Shown piece after piece: positions 24,134-32,112 of a stretch of DNA of 36,059 nucleotides. A model generated the notes under the pieces. It was given only the letters and a program-made list of their open reading frames with translations. It was not told the origin of the DNA and did not search any database. The position numbers and the translations under genes were made by a program. Each line of letters opens with the position of its first letter. Position 1 is the first letter of the stretch. Source of the stretch: Modestobacter excelsi (lineage in GTDB: Bacteria; Actinomycetota; Actinomycetes; Mycobacteriales; Geodermatophilaceae); the NCBI RefSeq assembly GCF_005930495.1, contig NZ_SJEX01000052.1:1-36059 (forward strand), in the 5' to 3' direction.

Positions 24134-25828
24134 TCAGCCCCGGCTCTCCTCCGGGTCGCAGCGGACCGCGAGGATCGCGATGTCGTCGTCGGCGCGGCCG
24201 GTCACGATCCTGCTGAGCAGCCGATCGCAGAGCTCCTCGAGGTCGGCGTCGCGCAACTGGGCCAGTGCTCCGGTGAGTCGGGCGATGCCCTCGTCGATCC
24301 CGGTGTGGCCGTGCTCGATCAGCCCGTCGGTGTAGAAGACGACGGTGTCGCCGGGGTGCAGCAGTGCCTCGTGGTCGGTGCGGGGGCCGGTCGAGTCGGC
24401 GCCCAGCAGCCGCTCGGGGAGGTTGTCCAGCACCTGGACCCGCCCGTCCGGGCACAGCAGCAGGGGCGGCAGGTGCCCGGCTGAGGACCAGCGCAGGGTG
24501 CGCAGCCCCGAACCGGCCAGCTCGACCGGTTGCTCGAGACGGGCGATCAGGGCCGTGGCCAGGGTGCCGATCGCCAGGCCGGTGAGCACACCGTCGACCC
24601 GGGAGAGCACCTGGGCCGGGCTCTCCGGCCGGTCGTAGGCGATGCCCCGCATGATGCTGCGGACCTGCCCCATCGCGGCAGCGGCGTCCACGTCGTGTCC
24701 CACGACGTCGCCGATCACCAGCAGCGTGGCGCCGTCAGGCTGCTGGAACGCGTCGTACCAGTCCCCGCCCACCTGCTGGTGGACCGCGGCCGGCCGGTAC
24801 CGGACCGCGATCTGCAGCCGGTCCGGTTGCGGCGGTGGGGTCAGCAGGCTGTGCTGCAGGGTCTCGGCCACCTTCAGCTGCCGGCCGTACAGGCGGGCGT
24901 TGTCCAGCGCGAGCGCGCCGCGACGGGCTGCCTCCACGGCGGTGGCGATCTCCGCCTCCGTGTGCGCCGGCCGCGCGCCGGTGTTCAGCAGCGCCAGGAC
25001 ACCGAAGGTCTCCCCGCGGGCCCGCAGCGGCACGATGGTGCAGGAGGTGGTCTCCAGCCGACGCCAGGCCGCGCGTACCTCCTCGTCGGGCAACGAGGGC
25101 GCGACCTCCTCCTGGTCGATCGACGAGACCTGCACCGGCTCCCCGGACAGCAGGGCGTCGACCATCGCGGCGTCGTCGACGGCGTCGCGCAGCCGACCGC
25201 GCACGTAGGTGTCGAGGTCACCCCGGCGTGCCGGGTCCCGGTGGGACCACGCCTCCTCCCCCGCGCCGCCGTCCTCGCCGACCAGCGCGACCATCGCCCA
25301 GTCACACAACCGGCGCGCCGCCAGTTCGGCCAACCGGGTGGCCGACTCGCCGGTGTCCAGGGTCGTGATCATGGCCTCGGAGACCTCGGCGAGGAACCGC
25401 AGCCGGTCCCGATCCGCGACCGACTCCGCCGCCGCCGGCTCGCCCCGGCTGCCGGTCACGGCCGGCTCGGTGAGCCCGTCACCGGCCTGCCGGAAGGTGA
25501 TCTGCAGCAGGTCGTCGTCGACGACGGCGGCGGTGGCGCTCACCCAGCGGTCGGCGGGGGCGTAGAAGCCCTGCCAGGTCACCGGTGCACCGGCACCGCG
25601 GGCGCGCAGCAAGAAGCTGTGGAAGATGCTGCCGGCCAGCTCGGGCAGGGCGACCCAGATGCCGCGGCCGATCAGCTCGCCCGCCTGCCGCTCGAGGAGC
25701 GCCGCCCCGGCCGCGTTGATGTAGCAGATCCTCCAGTCGGCATCGAACAACGCGACACCGTCCGGCAGCGCCTCCAGGACCGCGGCCAGCACGTTCGGCT
25801 CGAGCCGGGCTGCGACGGACTCGCTCAC
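24134..25828 (-). CDS. PAS-GAF-PP2C (SpoIIE/RsbU-type) serine phosphatase
   Basis: A 564-residue signalling phosphatase. A PAS domain is at about 12-115 (VLEALPDGVALFDADWRICY), a GAF domain at about 145-320, and a SpoIIE/PP2C domain at about 345-555. Metal-binding aspartates are in GGDWYD, IGDVVGHD, FYTDGL and ADDDIAI. It should dephosphorylate an anti-sigma antagonist (STAS protein) in a partner-switching circuit when its sensor domains are triggered. No membrane helix, so it is probably cytosolic. The GTG at 25828 follows GGAGGG by 4 nt. It lies downstream of the frame-broken phosphatase/kinase/STAS gene and is a candidate phosphatase partner for it. Confidence 0.88.
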   Translation of the reverse strand: MSESVAARLEPNVLAAVLEALPDGVALFDADWRICYINAAGAALLERQAGELIGRGIWVALPELAGSIFHSFLLRARGAGAPVTWQGFYAPADRWVSATAAVVDDDLLQITFRQAGDGLTEPAVTGSRGEPAAAESVADRDRLRFLAEVSEAMITTLDTGESATRLAELAARRLCDWAMVALVGEDGGAGEEAWSHRDPARRGDLDTYVRGRLRDAVDDAAMVDALLSGEPVQVSSIDQEEVAPSLPDEEVRAAWRRLETTSCTIVPLRARGETFGVLALLNTGARPAHTEAEIATAVEAARRGALALDNARLYGRQLKVAETLQHSLLTPPPQPDRLQIAVRYRPAAVHQQVGGDWYDAFQQPDGATLLVIGDVVGHDVDAAAAMGQVRSIMRGIAYDRPESPAQVLSRVDGVLTGLAIGTLATALIARLEQPVELAGSGLRTLRWSSAGHLPPLLLCPDGRVQVLDNLPERLLGADSTGPRTDHEALLHPGDTVVFYTDGLIEHGHTGIDEGIARLTGALAQLRDADLEELCDRLLSRIVTGRADDDIAILAVRCDPEESRG

Positions 25829-25977
25829 CGTGCCCTCCGCGTGCTGGGTGGTGCGCCCCGCCGCTTCGAGGCGAGTCGAACCCTACGCCCGACTCCGCTC
25901 GTCATGATCTCGCCGCGGCCTCCCCCGTGGCGTGGCGGAGGGTGACCTGGTCCGGTGGCGCGGGGCGCGGGGCGCGT

Positions 25978-27141
25978 TCAGCGTGGCAGGCCGGGCACCT
26001 CCGGACGGAGCACCGGCGTGAGCCCGGTGAGGTCCAGCATCCGGCGGGCGGGCCCACCCGCCGGGAGCAGGACGTCCAGGTCGCCTCGGGCCCGGTCGTG
26101 TTCGGCGACCTCGAGGAGCAGCCCGGCGCCGACGCTGGTGACGAAGCCGAGCCGGGTGAGGTCGACGGTGACCGGCCGGGGGTCGGCCAGCTCGGCCAGG
26201 ACCCCGTCACGGACCGCGGCGGTCCCGGCCAGGTCCAGGTCCCCGACCAGCGCCAGGCAGCGGCCACCGGGCAGGTCGGTGACCTCCAGCACGGCCGGCT
26301 GCTCGTCGGCGCGCGCCACCACGGCGGACCGGTGGCGGAGCCGCGCCGTTCGAGGGGAGGCGGCGGCAGCGAGGACGAACCGCAGGACGGTCCCGTCGTC
26401 CCCCGGAGCGAGGTCGACGTCGCGGGCGAGGGCGGAGATGATCTGCAGTCCGCGGCCGCGGAACCCCGGGTCGGCCGGTGGCGGTCGCCAGGTACCGGTG
26501 TCGGTGACCGAGGCGGCCACGTCGCCGCCCTCCAGACGCAGCTCGACGACGACCCGCGCGGCGACGTCCGCATCCCGGTAGGCGTGCTCGACGGCATTGC
26601 CGGTCGCCTCGGCGATCATGAGCAGGAGGTCCTCGATCACGTCGGCGGGCAGGCCCGCCGCGGAGGCCCAGCGCCGCACCGCCCGCCGCACCTCCGCGAG
26701 CCGGACCGGCTCCGCGGGCAGGTCCAGCCGCAGTGGCGCAGGCAGCAGCCGGACGGCGACGACCGCGACGTCGTCGTCGCCGCCGGTCCCGTCCACGAGC
26801 TCGCCGAGCACACCGTCGACGAGGACCGGCAGCGGTTCGGAGCGCCGGGCGGTCACCGCGGCGACCAGCCGCTCGAGCCCGTCGTCGAGGGTCTCCCCGC
26901 GCCGCTCCACCAGCCCGTCGGTGTACAGCACCAGCGTCGCGCCCGGTGGCAGGGTCAGCGCCGCCTCCGGGCGTGGTCCGGTGGACGCCAGCCCCAGCGC
27001 CGGGCCCAGCCCGCCGTCGAGGTAGCCGTCCCGCCCGGTGCCCTCACCGCCGTCGACCAGCAGCTGCGGCGGGTGCCCGGCGGAGCTGTAGGTGAGGCGG
27101 CCTGCCGCCGGGTCCAGCCGCAGGCAGGCGACGGTGCTCAA
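25978..27141 (-). CDS. C-terminal half of a split protein: end of PP2C domain, RsbW-like HATPase and STAS domain
   Basis: This frame begins in the middle of a SpoIIE/PP2C domain (STVACLRLDPAAGRLTYSSAGHPP, then LVLYTDGLVE and GGDDDVAVVAVR). It continues into an RsbW-type ATPase (LLLMIAEATGNAVEHAYRD, GRGLQIIS), and ends in a STAS domain with Ser in VTSVGAG. The first half of the phosphatase is in the neighbouring frame, 27138-28952. A TTG at 27141 overlaps the TGA of that frame (TTGA), so coupled translation or a -1 slip could join them; a real or sequencing frameshift is equally possible. As drawn it is 387 residues. Anti-sigma kinase and antagonist in one chain is an uncommon layout. Confidence 0.65.
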   Translation of the reverse strand: MSTVACLRLDPAAGRLTYSSAGHPPQLLVDGGEGTGRDGYLDGGLGPALGLASTGPRPEAALTLPPGATLVLYTDGLVERRGETLDDGLERLVAAVTARRSEPLPVLVDGVLGELVDGTGGDDDVAVVAVRLLPAPLRLDLPAEPVRLAEVRRAVRRWASAAGLPADVIEDLLLMIAEATGNAVEHAYRDADVAARVVVELRLEGGDVAASVTDTGTWRPPPADPGFRGRGLQIISALARDVDLAPGDDGTVLRFVLAAAASPRTARLRHRSAVVARADEQPAVLEVTDLPGGRCLALVGDLDLAGTAAVRDGVLAELADPRPVTVDLTRLGFVTSVGAGLLLEVAEHDRARGDLDVLLPAGGPARRMLDLTGLTPVLRPEVPGLPR

Positions 27142-28952
27142 CCGGGCACGGCGACGTGGCCGGCGAAGCGGTCCAGCACGTCCAGTGCCCGCGCGGGCGG
27201 CAGCCCGGCGAGCAGCAGTCCGGCCAGCGCGCTCCGCAGCTGGCCCATCGCCGCGGCTGCGGGGGCGCCGTTGCCGACGACGTCCCCCACGACGACCGCG
27301 ACGGCACCGCCGGCGACCGGCAGGACGTCGTACCAGTCCCCACCGGCGGACGTGCCCTGCACGGCGGGCACGTAGCGGGCGGTGACCGCGAGCCGGTCCA
27401 CGTCGGGGATCTCCCCGGGCAGCAGGCTGCGCTGCAGGACCTCGGCCATCTCCCGGCGCACGTCGGCCAGCGCGGCACGCTCGAAGGCCACCGCGACCTG
27501 GTCGGCGACGGTGTGCAGGAACGCCCGCTCGTCGTGGTCGAAGGGCCGCGCCGTCCTGAAGGTCACGGCGAGCGCACCGACGAGCCGGTCGCCGACGAGC
27601 AGCGGGAGGGCCGCGACGGCCTGCGTCTGGTCGGACATGCTGCCCACCACGGCCGGGTAGCGCTCGGCCACGGTCGCCCGGTCGGGCAGCCACACCGGCC
27701 GGCGGGTCAGCGCGGCGTCGGGCAGCGGCACCGCGGGCGTCAGCCGCATCGTGGTGAAGCTGTCCCAGCGCCCGGCCGGGGCGCCCACGACGTCGATGGT
27801 GTGCAGCTGCCCGTCCTCGGCCAGGGTGCGCACGGCGACCAGGGCGGCGCCGAGCACGTCGCGGAGCCCGGTGGTGACGGCGGCCGCCGCCTCGGCCACC
27901 GTGCCGGCTGCCGACAGGGCCACGGTGATCTCGTGCAGCTGCCGCCGCCGGGCGGCCAACCGTTCGGCGGCCACCATCGTCGCGAGGCGCTGACCCAGGT
28001 CGACGCCCAGCGCGACGTCGGCCTCGTCGTACCGGTCCGGCACCTCAGCGGTGAGGGTGAGGAGCCCGACCACGGCGCCGCCGGTGGTCAGCGGCGCGGC
28101 CAGCACGCTGGCGCCACCGATCGCGGTGAGGGCGGCGAACCCGGCCTCGTCGGTCGTCGCGGCCCGGGTCAGCCGCTCGACCACCTCCGGGACGGCGAAC
28201 GCGCGCCCGGCCCGCAGCTGGGCGTCGAGCTCGTCGGGCACCCGGACCGGTCCCACCGCCCTGAGCCGGTCCGCAAGGCCGGTCGGGGCGACGGCCACCG
28301 GCCGGTACCGCTCGTCGTCGCCGCGCAGCCACACCGCTGCCCAGTCACCCTGGCCGGGCACCAGCAGGCCGGTGATCGCGGCCAGCCGCTCCTCGACGCT
28401 GCCCGGACCGGCGAGCACACGGCCGGCCGCAGCCAGCAGCGCCGCGGCCAGCTCCCGCCGCTTGGCGTCGGTGACGTCGACGAGGACGGAGTGCAGTGCG
28501 GTCGCCGTCCCGGCCTCGTCACGGACGACGTGCGCCAGGTGCTGCAACCACACCCACCGCCCGTCGGCCGCCCGGACCCGGTAGGTGAGGGACAGGTCCT
28601 CGCCGTCGGCGATCGTCGCGCGCACGGCGGCGAGCACCGCATCGGCGTCGTCCGGGTGCAGGATCTCCTGCCACAGGCCCGTCTCGTCCAGCCACTGCCG
28701 GACGGGGTAGCCCAGCACCTCCTCGACCCGGTCGTTGATGAACCGGAAGCGCCACGTCTGCGGGTCGCGCTCCCAGACGATCGCGTTGAGCCCGGCGACC
28801 ATCGCCCGCATCTGGGCCGCGCTCGCCTCGGCGTCGCGACGGGCCGACCGCGCAGCGTCGACGTCTCGCTCGGTCGGGGGATCCGAACCGGCGGTTCGTC
28901 GTGGCGGTCCGCCGCCGCTCGGCCGTGCTCCGGGATCGCGCTGTGCCACCAC
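27138..28952 (-). CDS. N-terminal half of a split protein: PAS-GAF-GAF and first part of PP2C domain
   Basis: A 604-residue frame. A disordered, Pro/Arg-rich N-terminus leads into a PAS fold at about 60-165 (LNAIVWERDPQTWRFRFIND, with YRVRAADGRWVWLQHLAHVV). Two GAF domains follow at about 170-330 and 345-500, then the start of SpoIIE/PP2C (LQRSLLPGEIP, GGDWYD, VVGDVVGNG). It stops at VAVPG in mid-domain, without the TDG and DDD metal motifs, which are found in the overlapping frame 25978-27141. On its own it should be inactive as a phosphatase. GTG 28952 is chosen for GAGGGG 7 nt upstream; the start is uncertain, as the frame is open to 29150. Confidence 0.65.
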   Translation of the reverse strand: MVAQRDPGARPSGGGPPRRTAGSDPPTERDVDAARSARRDAEASAAQMRAMVAGLNAIVWERDPQTWRFRFINDRVEEVLGYPVRQWLDETGLWQEILHPDDADAVLAAVRATIADGEDLSLTYRVRAADGRWVWLQHLAHVVRDEAGTATALHSVLVDVTDAKRRELAAALLAAAGRVLAGPGSVEERLAAITGLLVPGQGDWAAVWLRGDDERYRPVAVAPTGLADRLRAVGPVRVPDELDAQLRAGRAFAVPEVVERLTRAATTDEAGFAALTAIGGASVLAAPLTTGGAVVGLLTLTAEVPDRYDEADVALGVDLGQRLATMVAAERLAARRRQLHEITVALSAAGTVAEAAAAVTTGLRDVLGAALVAVRTLAEDGQLHTIDVVGAPAGRWDSFTTMRLTPAVPLPDAALTRRPVWLPDRATVAERYPAVVGSMSDQTQAVAALPLLVGDRLVGALAVTFRTARPFDHDERAFLHTVADQVAVAFERAALADVRREMAEVLQRSLLPGEIPDVDRLAVTARYVPAVQGTSAGGDWYDVLPVAGGAVAVVVGDVVGNGAPAAAAMGQLRSALAGLLLAGLPPARALDVLDRFAGHVAVPG

Positions 28953-29434
28953 CGCTGGGCCCCTCGCCTGACGACCCGCGATCGGCACCGGAACTGCGCC
29001 GGCCGACGCGGGGACCTTCCGCGAGCCTGGTGGGCGCGCGATCGGCGCGCCTAGACTGCGGTTGCGGTCAGCAGTGGTCGTCCTGACGGGCCGCCGCGCG
29101 TCGCCCGACTGGGCGCCGCGCCGTGGCGGGGTCCTCGTGCGTGGCACCACGACCTTCCCCCGGGCCCAGCGGTCGAACCACGGACCGCTGGGTCGCCGGT
29201 CGGGCGGCTGGTCCTCGCCGTCGCGGCCGGGTACGCCGCCGGCTCACTCTCGTCGTTCCTGCTCTTCGAGTCCTCGAGTCCTCGAGCACCGGCGCCGGTG
29301 GCCGTGGGTCCTGGCCACCGCCGCCTTCGCCGAGGGAGCTGACCGGCGGTCAGCGGCTGCTCGACGAGCACCAGCCCCGTGCAGCAGCGCCCCGGCGGTG
29401 GCGCCGGAGCGCTGCTGCAGCAAGGTCCGTGCTC
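28953..29434. other. Region without a supported gene
   Basis: About 480 bp between the split phosphatase and the small secreted protein. A short plus-strand frame near 29200-29275 reads RLVLAVAAGYAAGSLSSFLLFE, resembling one membrane helix of a sensor (MASE1-like), but it is isolated and soon becomes low-complexity. TCCTCGAG is repeated about 2.5 times at 29267-29286. This is probably decayed coding DNA plus the promoter of the phosphatase. Confidence 0.35.
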
Positions 29435-29701
29435 CTACCGGAAGGCCACCGGCAGGTCCTGCATCACAGCGGCATCACAGTCGAAGGGAGCCGGCTGGAC
29501 CTCGGCGATGACGGCCACGGTGACACCGCAGACGTTGGCAGCCACACCGATCGGGATCTGGACGTTGACGTCCTCGATGTTCACGTTGACCAGCCCGCCG
29601 GTGAAGATCGGCTGGGCGCTCGCAGGTACGGCCAGTGCGACACCTCCGATGCCGAGTGCGACGACGCTGGCGAGGGTTGCGGCGGTTCGGCGGATCTGCA
29701 T
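29435..29701 (-). CDS. Small secreted chaplin-like protein
   Basis: An 88-residue exported protein. The signal peptide has the basic start MQIRR, a hydrophobic core (TLASVVALGIGGVALAV) and a cleavage site after Ala29 in PASA-QP. The mature 59 residues are rich in Val, Asn and Ile (LVNVNIEDVNVQIPI, then VAANVCGVTVAV) and hold two cysteines (NVCG and FDCD). This recalls the amyloid-forming core of chaplins, which coat aerial hyphae and spores, though the match is partial and no cell-wall sorting motif is present. AAGGAG lies about 8 nt before the ATG. A 17-bp palindrome is 65 bp upstream. Confidence 0.75.
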   Translation of the reverse strand: MQIRRTAATLASVVALGIGGVALAVPASAQPIFTGGLVNVNIEDVNVQIPIGVAANVCGVTVAVIAEVQPAPFDCDAAVMQDLPVAFR

Positions 29702-29765
29702 GACGTGTCTCCTTCGTGAGGCCCGCGAGGGGCTGTACCCATGACACGCCCCGGCGGCCGCGGCA

Positions 29766-29782
29766 TGATGTGGGTCACATCA
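29766..29782. promoter_or_regulatory. Candidate operator palindrome TGATGTG-GGT-CACATCA
   Basis: A perfect 7-3-7 palindrome in the 101-bp gap between the EAL gene stop and the chaplin-like gene start, 65 bp before the latter's ATG. It could be a regulator site for the secreted protein. It is too compact to be a standard Crp site. Confidence 0.5.
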
Positions 29783-29802
29783 GGAGCCCCGCGGCCGCCG
29801 CC

Positions 29803-31044
29803 TCAGCGACGGGCCGCGAGCACCGGCGCCTCGTCAGCGGGTGTCCGGGGGACGGGGACTACCGGGGCCGGCCGGCTGTCCGCCGGTGCGTCGACCGGTG
29901 CCGGCCGGCCGAAGAACCACCCCTGCCCGAGGTCGACGCCCAGCTCGCCGAGGACGACGGCCTCGGCGGAGGTCTCGACGCCCTCCGCGACGACGGTGGC
30001 CCCGCCGCCGTGGCCGAACTCGACCAGGGAGCTCACGAGCCGGGTGAGCACGGGATCGGTGTCGACCCCGGAGACGATGCTGCGGTCCATCTTGAGGACG
30101 TCCGGCGCGGTCACGACGATGTGCCGCAAGGAGGAGAACCCGGCGCCGACGTCGTCGATGGCCAGCCGCATCCCGCGGGCACGGAACGGGGCCAGCGCCC
30201 CGGCCAGCGCGGCGTAGTCCTCCACCGGGTCGTGCTCGGACAGCTCGAGCAGCACGCGCTCCAGCGGCAGCTGCTCCATGAGCGCGGCGAACTCGGGGAG
30301 CAGCAGCGTGGCGGGTGAGATGTTCATGGCCACGTAGCCCTCGACCGCGGTCAGGTGCTCGGCGGCCCGGCTCAGGGCGGTCAGCTCCAGCTCGTGCCCC
30401 AGCCCGACGCTGTGCGCCTCGGCGAAGCACACGTCCGGCGCCTTGTCCCACGCTGCCGGGAACCGGCTCAGCGCCTCGGACCCCACGCGGAGCCCGGTGG
30501 CCAGGTCCACGATGGGCTGCAGGACGACGACCGGGCCGCCGCCGGCGAGGACCGGCTCCAGCCGCCCGAGCAGCTCGCGCCGGCGCTCCTGCTCCCGCAC
30601 GCCGGGCTCGATGATCACCGCGGCGGCCGACGCCAGGACGGTCATCAGCGACTTGTCGCGCTTGGTGAGCCCCTTGTCCGTCGTGAGGCCGGCGGCGCAG
30701 AAGGTGCCGTAGAGCTCGCCGTCGCTGAGGACGACGGGGACGGACACGTAGCTGCGGATCCTCGGCAGCCGGGCGGCGGGCAGCGCCATCGCCCTCGGGT
30801 GCTGCCGGACGTCGGGGATGACCGCAGGCAGGTCGCCGTCCAGGATGGCCTGGCAGAACGTCGTCTCCTGGCGCTGCTGGTTGCCCTCCGGGAACAGGAA
30901 CGGCACGGAGGACTCCACGACCTCCAGGTGCTGCGTCGTGCCGTCCAGCCGGCTCAGGAAGGCCACGGACAGCTGCAGCGACTCCTTCGCCGTCCGCAGC
31001 AGCTCGGCGACCTGCTGGTCGGCGTCCGATCGTCGTCTCTTCAC
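29803..31044 (-). CDS. GAF-EAL protein, c-di-GMP phosphodiesterase
   Basis: A 413-residue cytosolic protein. A GAF domain is at about 15-150, with FCQAILDGDLPAVIPDVRQHP. The EAL domain is at about 165-385 and should cleave cyclic di-GMP to pGpG. Catalytic signatures are kept: SEALSRF (the EAL glutamate), MNISP, LLELSEHD, KMDRS, VAEGVE and GQGWFFGRP. The usual DDFGAG reads DDVGAG, but both metal-binding aspartates are present, so activity is likely. The GTG start at 31044 is chosen for GAGGGAG about 6 nt upstream. Similar GAF-EAL proteins are often light, redox or ligand responsive; no GGDEF domain lies in the window. Confidence 0.88.
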   Translation of the reverse strand: MKRRRSDADQQVAELLRTAKESLQLSVAFLSRLDGTTQHLEVVESSVPFLFPEGNQQRQETTFCQAILDGDLPAVIPDVRQHPRAMALPAARLPRIRSYVSVPVVLSDGELYGTFCAAGLTTDKGLTKRDKSLMTVLASAAAVIIEPGVREQERRRELLGRLEPVLAGGGPVVVLQPIVDLATGLRVGSEALSRFPAAWDKAPDVCFAEAHSVGLGHELELTALSRAAEHLTAVEGYVAMNISPATLLLPEFAALMEQLPLERVLLELSEHDPVEDYAALAGALAPFRARGMRLAIDDVGAGFSSLRHIVVTAPDVLKMDRSIVSGVDTDPVLTRLVSSLVEFGHGGGATVVAEGVETSAEAVVLGELGVDLGQGWFFGRPAPVDAPADSRPAPVVPVPRTPADEAPVLAARR

Positions 31045-31386
31045 GTGCGCTCCCTCGTCCTCGGTCCGCACGACATCGGCCGATCCCGGTCGGTGCTGGA
31101 GCGCCTCATCCGAAGGGGTCAGGGCAGGGACGCCGGTCGACGCCGGTCGACGTGCCGGTGAGGACGCTCTGCGCACCGGCGCATGACGGGGACCCGGCGC
31201 AGCGGCCACCGGCGCACCGCCTGGCCAGGACCACGTGCCGGCGGGAGGGAGCACTGCCGGGCGTCGTCATCCCCGGCGTCCTGCGGGGTCTTCAGGGGTG
31301 CACGACGAGACCAGCCGTCACCGCCGCCCGGAGCACCCGGCCTGCGATGACGGAGGGCGGTCCCTGACCCCGACCGCCCCTCGGAT
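31045..31386. other. Intergenic region upstream of the EAL gene
   Basis: No gene is supported. A tandem pair of the 10-mer CGCCGGTCGA lies at 31131-31150. The region must hold the EAL promoter on the minus strand, but no clear -10 was identified. Confidence 0.4.
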
Positions 31387-31422
31387 GCCACGTGCCCCTT
31401 GACCTCTTCGGGGGCACGTGGC
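31387..31422 (-). terminator. Terminator of the stressosome operon
   Basis: A perfect 12-bp stem, GCCACGTGCCCC with GGGGCACGTGGC, and a 12-nt loop, 16 nt beyond the last stop of the operon. Confidence 0.8.
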
Positions 31423-31438
31423 GCCGGGCACTCCCCGG

Positions 31439-31726
31439 TCAACCGTCCGCGCGGAAGCCCCGCTGCACCATGTCGTAGCTCGACAGCACCTCCAGCAGGA
31501 AGTCCGAGGCGGCCGCGGCGACCGCGGGGACCTCGTCCGCGGGGGTGTCACGCAGGACGTCGATCAGCACCACGTGGTGCACCCGCACCAGCTCGAGCAG
31601 ACCGAGCCCCGCCTCCAGCCCGGTCCGCCCGATCTCGTAGCCGGCGTTCAGGGCCGCTTCCTCGTGCCGGGCCAGGTAACGGAGGAACGCCGCCCGGTAG
31701 TTGCGCCGGACGCCGTCGTCGCTCAC
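31439..31726 (-). CDS. Free-standing RsbU N-terminal (RsbT-binding) domain protein
   Basis: A 95-residue helical protein resembling the N-terminal domain of RsbU (PF08673), the part that RsbT binds to activate the phosphatase. The pattern YRAAFLRYLARHEEAALNAGYEIGR, VHHVVLIDVL and FLLEVLSSYDMVQRGF follows that domain throughout. No PP2C domain is attached, and the frame ends at a strong terminator, so the catalytic part is absent and not merely out of frame. The GTG start overlaps the RsbS stop (GTGA). It may compete with the stressosome for RsbT, or act as an adaptor to a phosphatase encoded elsewhere. Confidence 0.78.
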   Translation of the reverse strand: MSDDGVRRNYRAAFLRYLARHEEAALNAGYEIGRTGLEAGLGLLELVRVHHVVLIDVLRDTPADEVPAVAAAASDFLLEVLSSYDMVQRGFRADG

Positions 31727-32112
31727 CGCCGAGCGGCCGGAGAGCCGGCCATCCGGTCGCCCAGCAGCGCCAGGCCCTCCTCCAGGTCGAGTGCGGTCTC
31801 CAGCACCCCGGTGCGCAGCCCCAGCCGGACCATCGCGATGGCGACGTCCGGCTGGATTCCCACGATGACGGTCGCCGCGCCGCGCAAGCGGGCCATCTCG
31901 CCGATGTCGCGCAGCGTGCTGGTGGCGAAGGAGTCGAGGACGTCGAGGGCGGCGACGTCGATGACGACCCCGCGGGCCCGGTCCCGGCCGATCGTGGCGA
32001 TCAGGTCCTCCTGGAAACGGAGCAACTGGGAGTCGTCGAGCGCGGTGTGGATCGACGCGATCAGGCACGTCCCCTGCCGCAGGATGGAGAAGAGCCGGGG
32101 CCCCACCGTCAT
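31723..32112 (-). CDS. RsbS-type STAS antagonist (stressosome)
   Basis: A 129-residue single STAS domain. ARGVVIDVAALDVLDSFATSTLRDIGEMARLRGA contains the RsbS-type phosphorylation serine in DSFAT, expected to be the target of the RsbT kinase. RsbS proteins form the stressosome core with RsbR and hold RsbT. The ATG overlaps the RsbR stop (ATGA), and its stop overlaps the next start, so all four genes are coupled. The protein is short and complete. Confidence 0.9.
   Translation of the reverse strand: MTVGPRLFSILRQGTCLIASIHTALDDSQLLRFQEDLIATIGRDRARGVVIDVAALDVLDSFATSTLRDIGEMARLRGAATVIVGIQPDVAIAMVRLGLRTGVLETALDLEEGLALLGDRMAGSPAARR

Noticed and set aside
27120-27160. A classical -1 programmed frameshift site in the phosphatase gene
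   Set aside because: The junction lacks a canonical X-XXY-YYZ slippery heptamer and an evident downstream pseudoknot, so recoding is only one of several possibilities.
27156-29054. A 632-codon plus-strand frame opposite the split phosphatase
   Set aside because: No motif or ribosome site; the PAS, GAF and PP2C motifs are on the minus strand.
29267-29286. TCCTCGAG short tandem repeat as a CRISPR-like or functional array
   Set aside because: Only about 2.5 copies of 8 bp without spacers; ordinary slippage in a non-coding stretch.
29766-29782. Crp/Fnr binding site
   Set aside because: The half-sites GTG and CAC are only 3 nt apart, too close for the usual 6-nt spacing.
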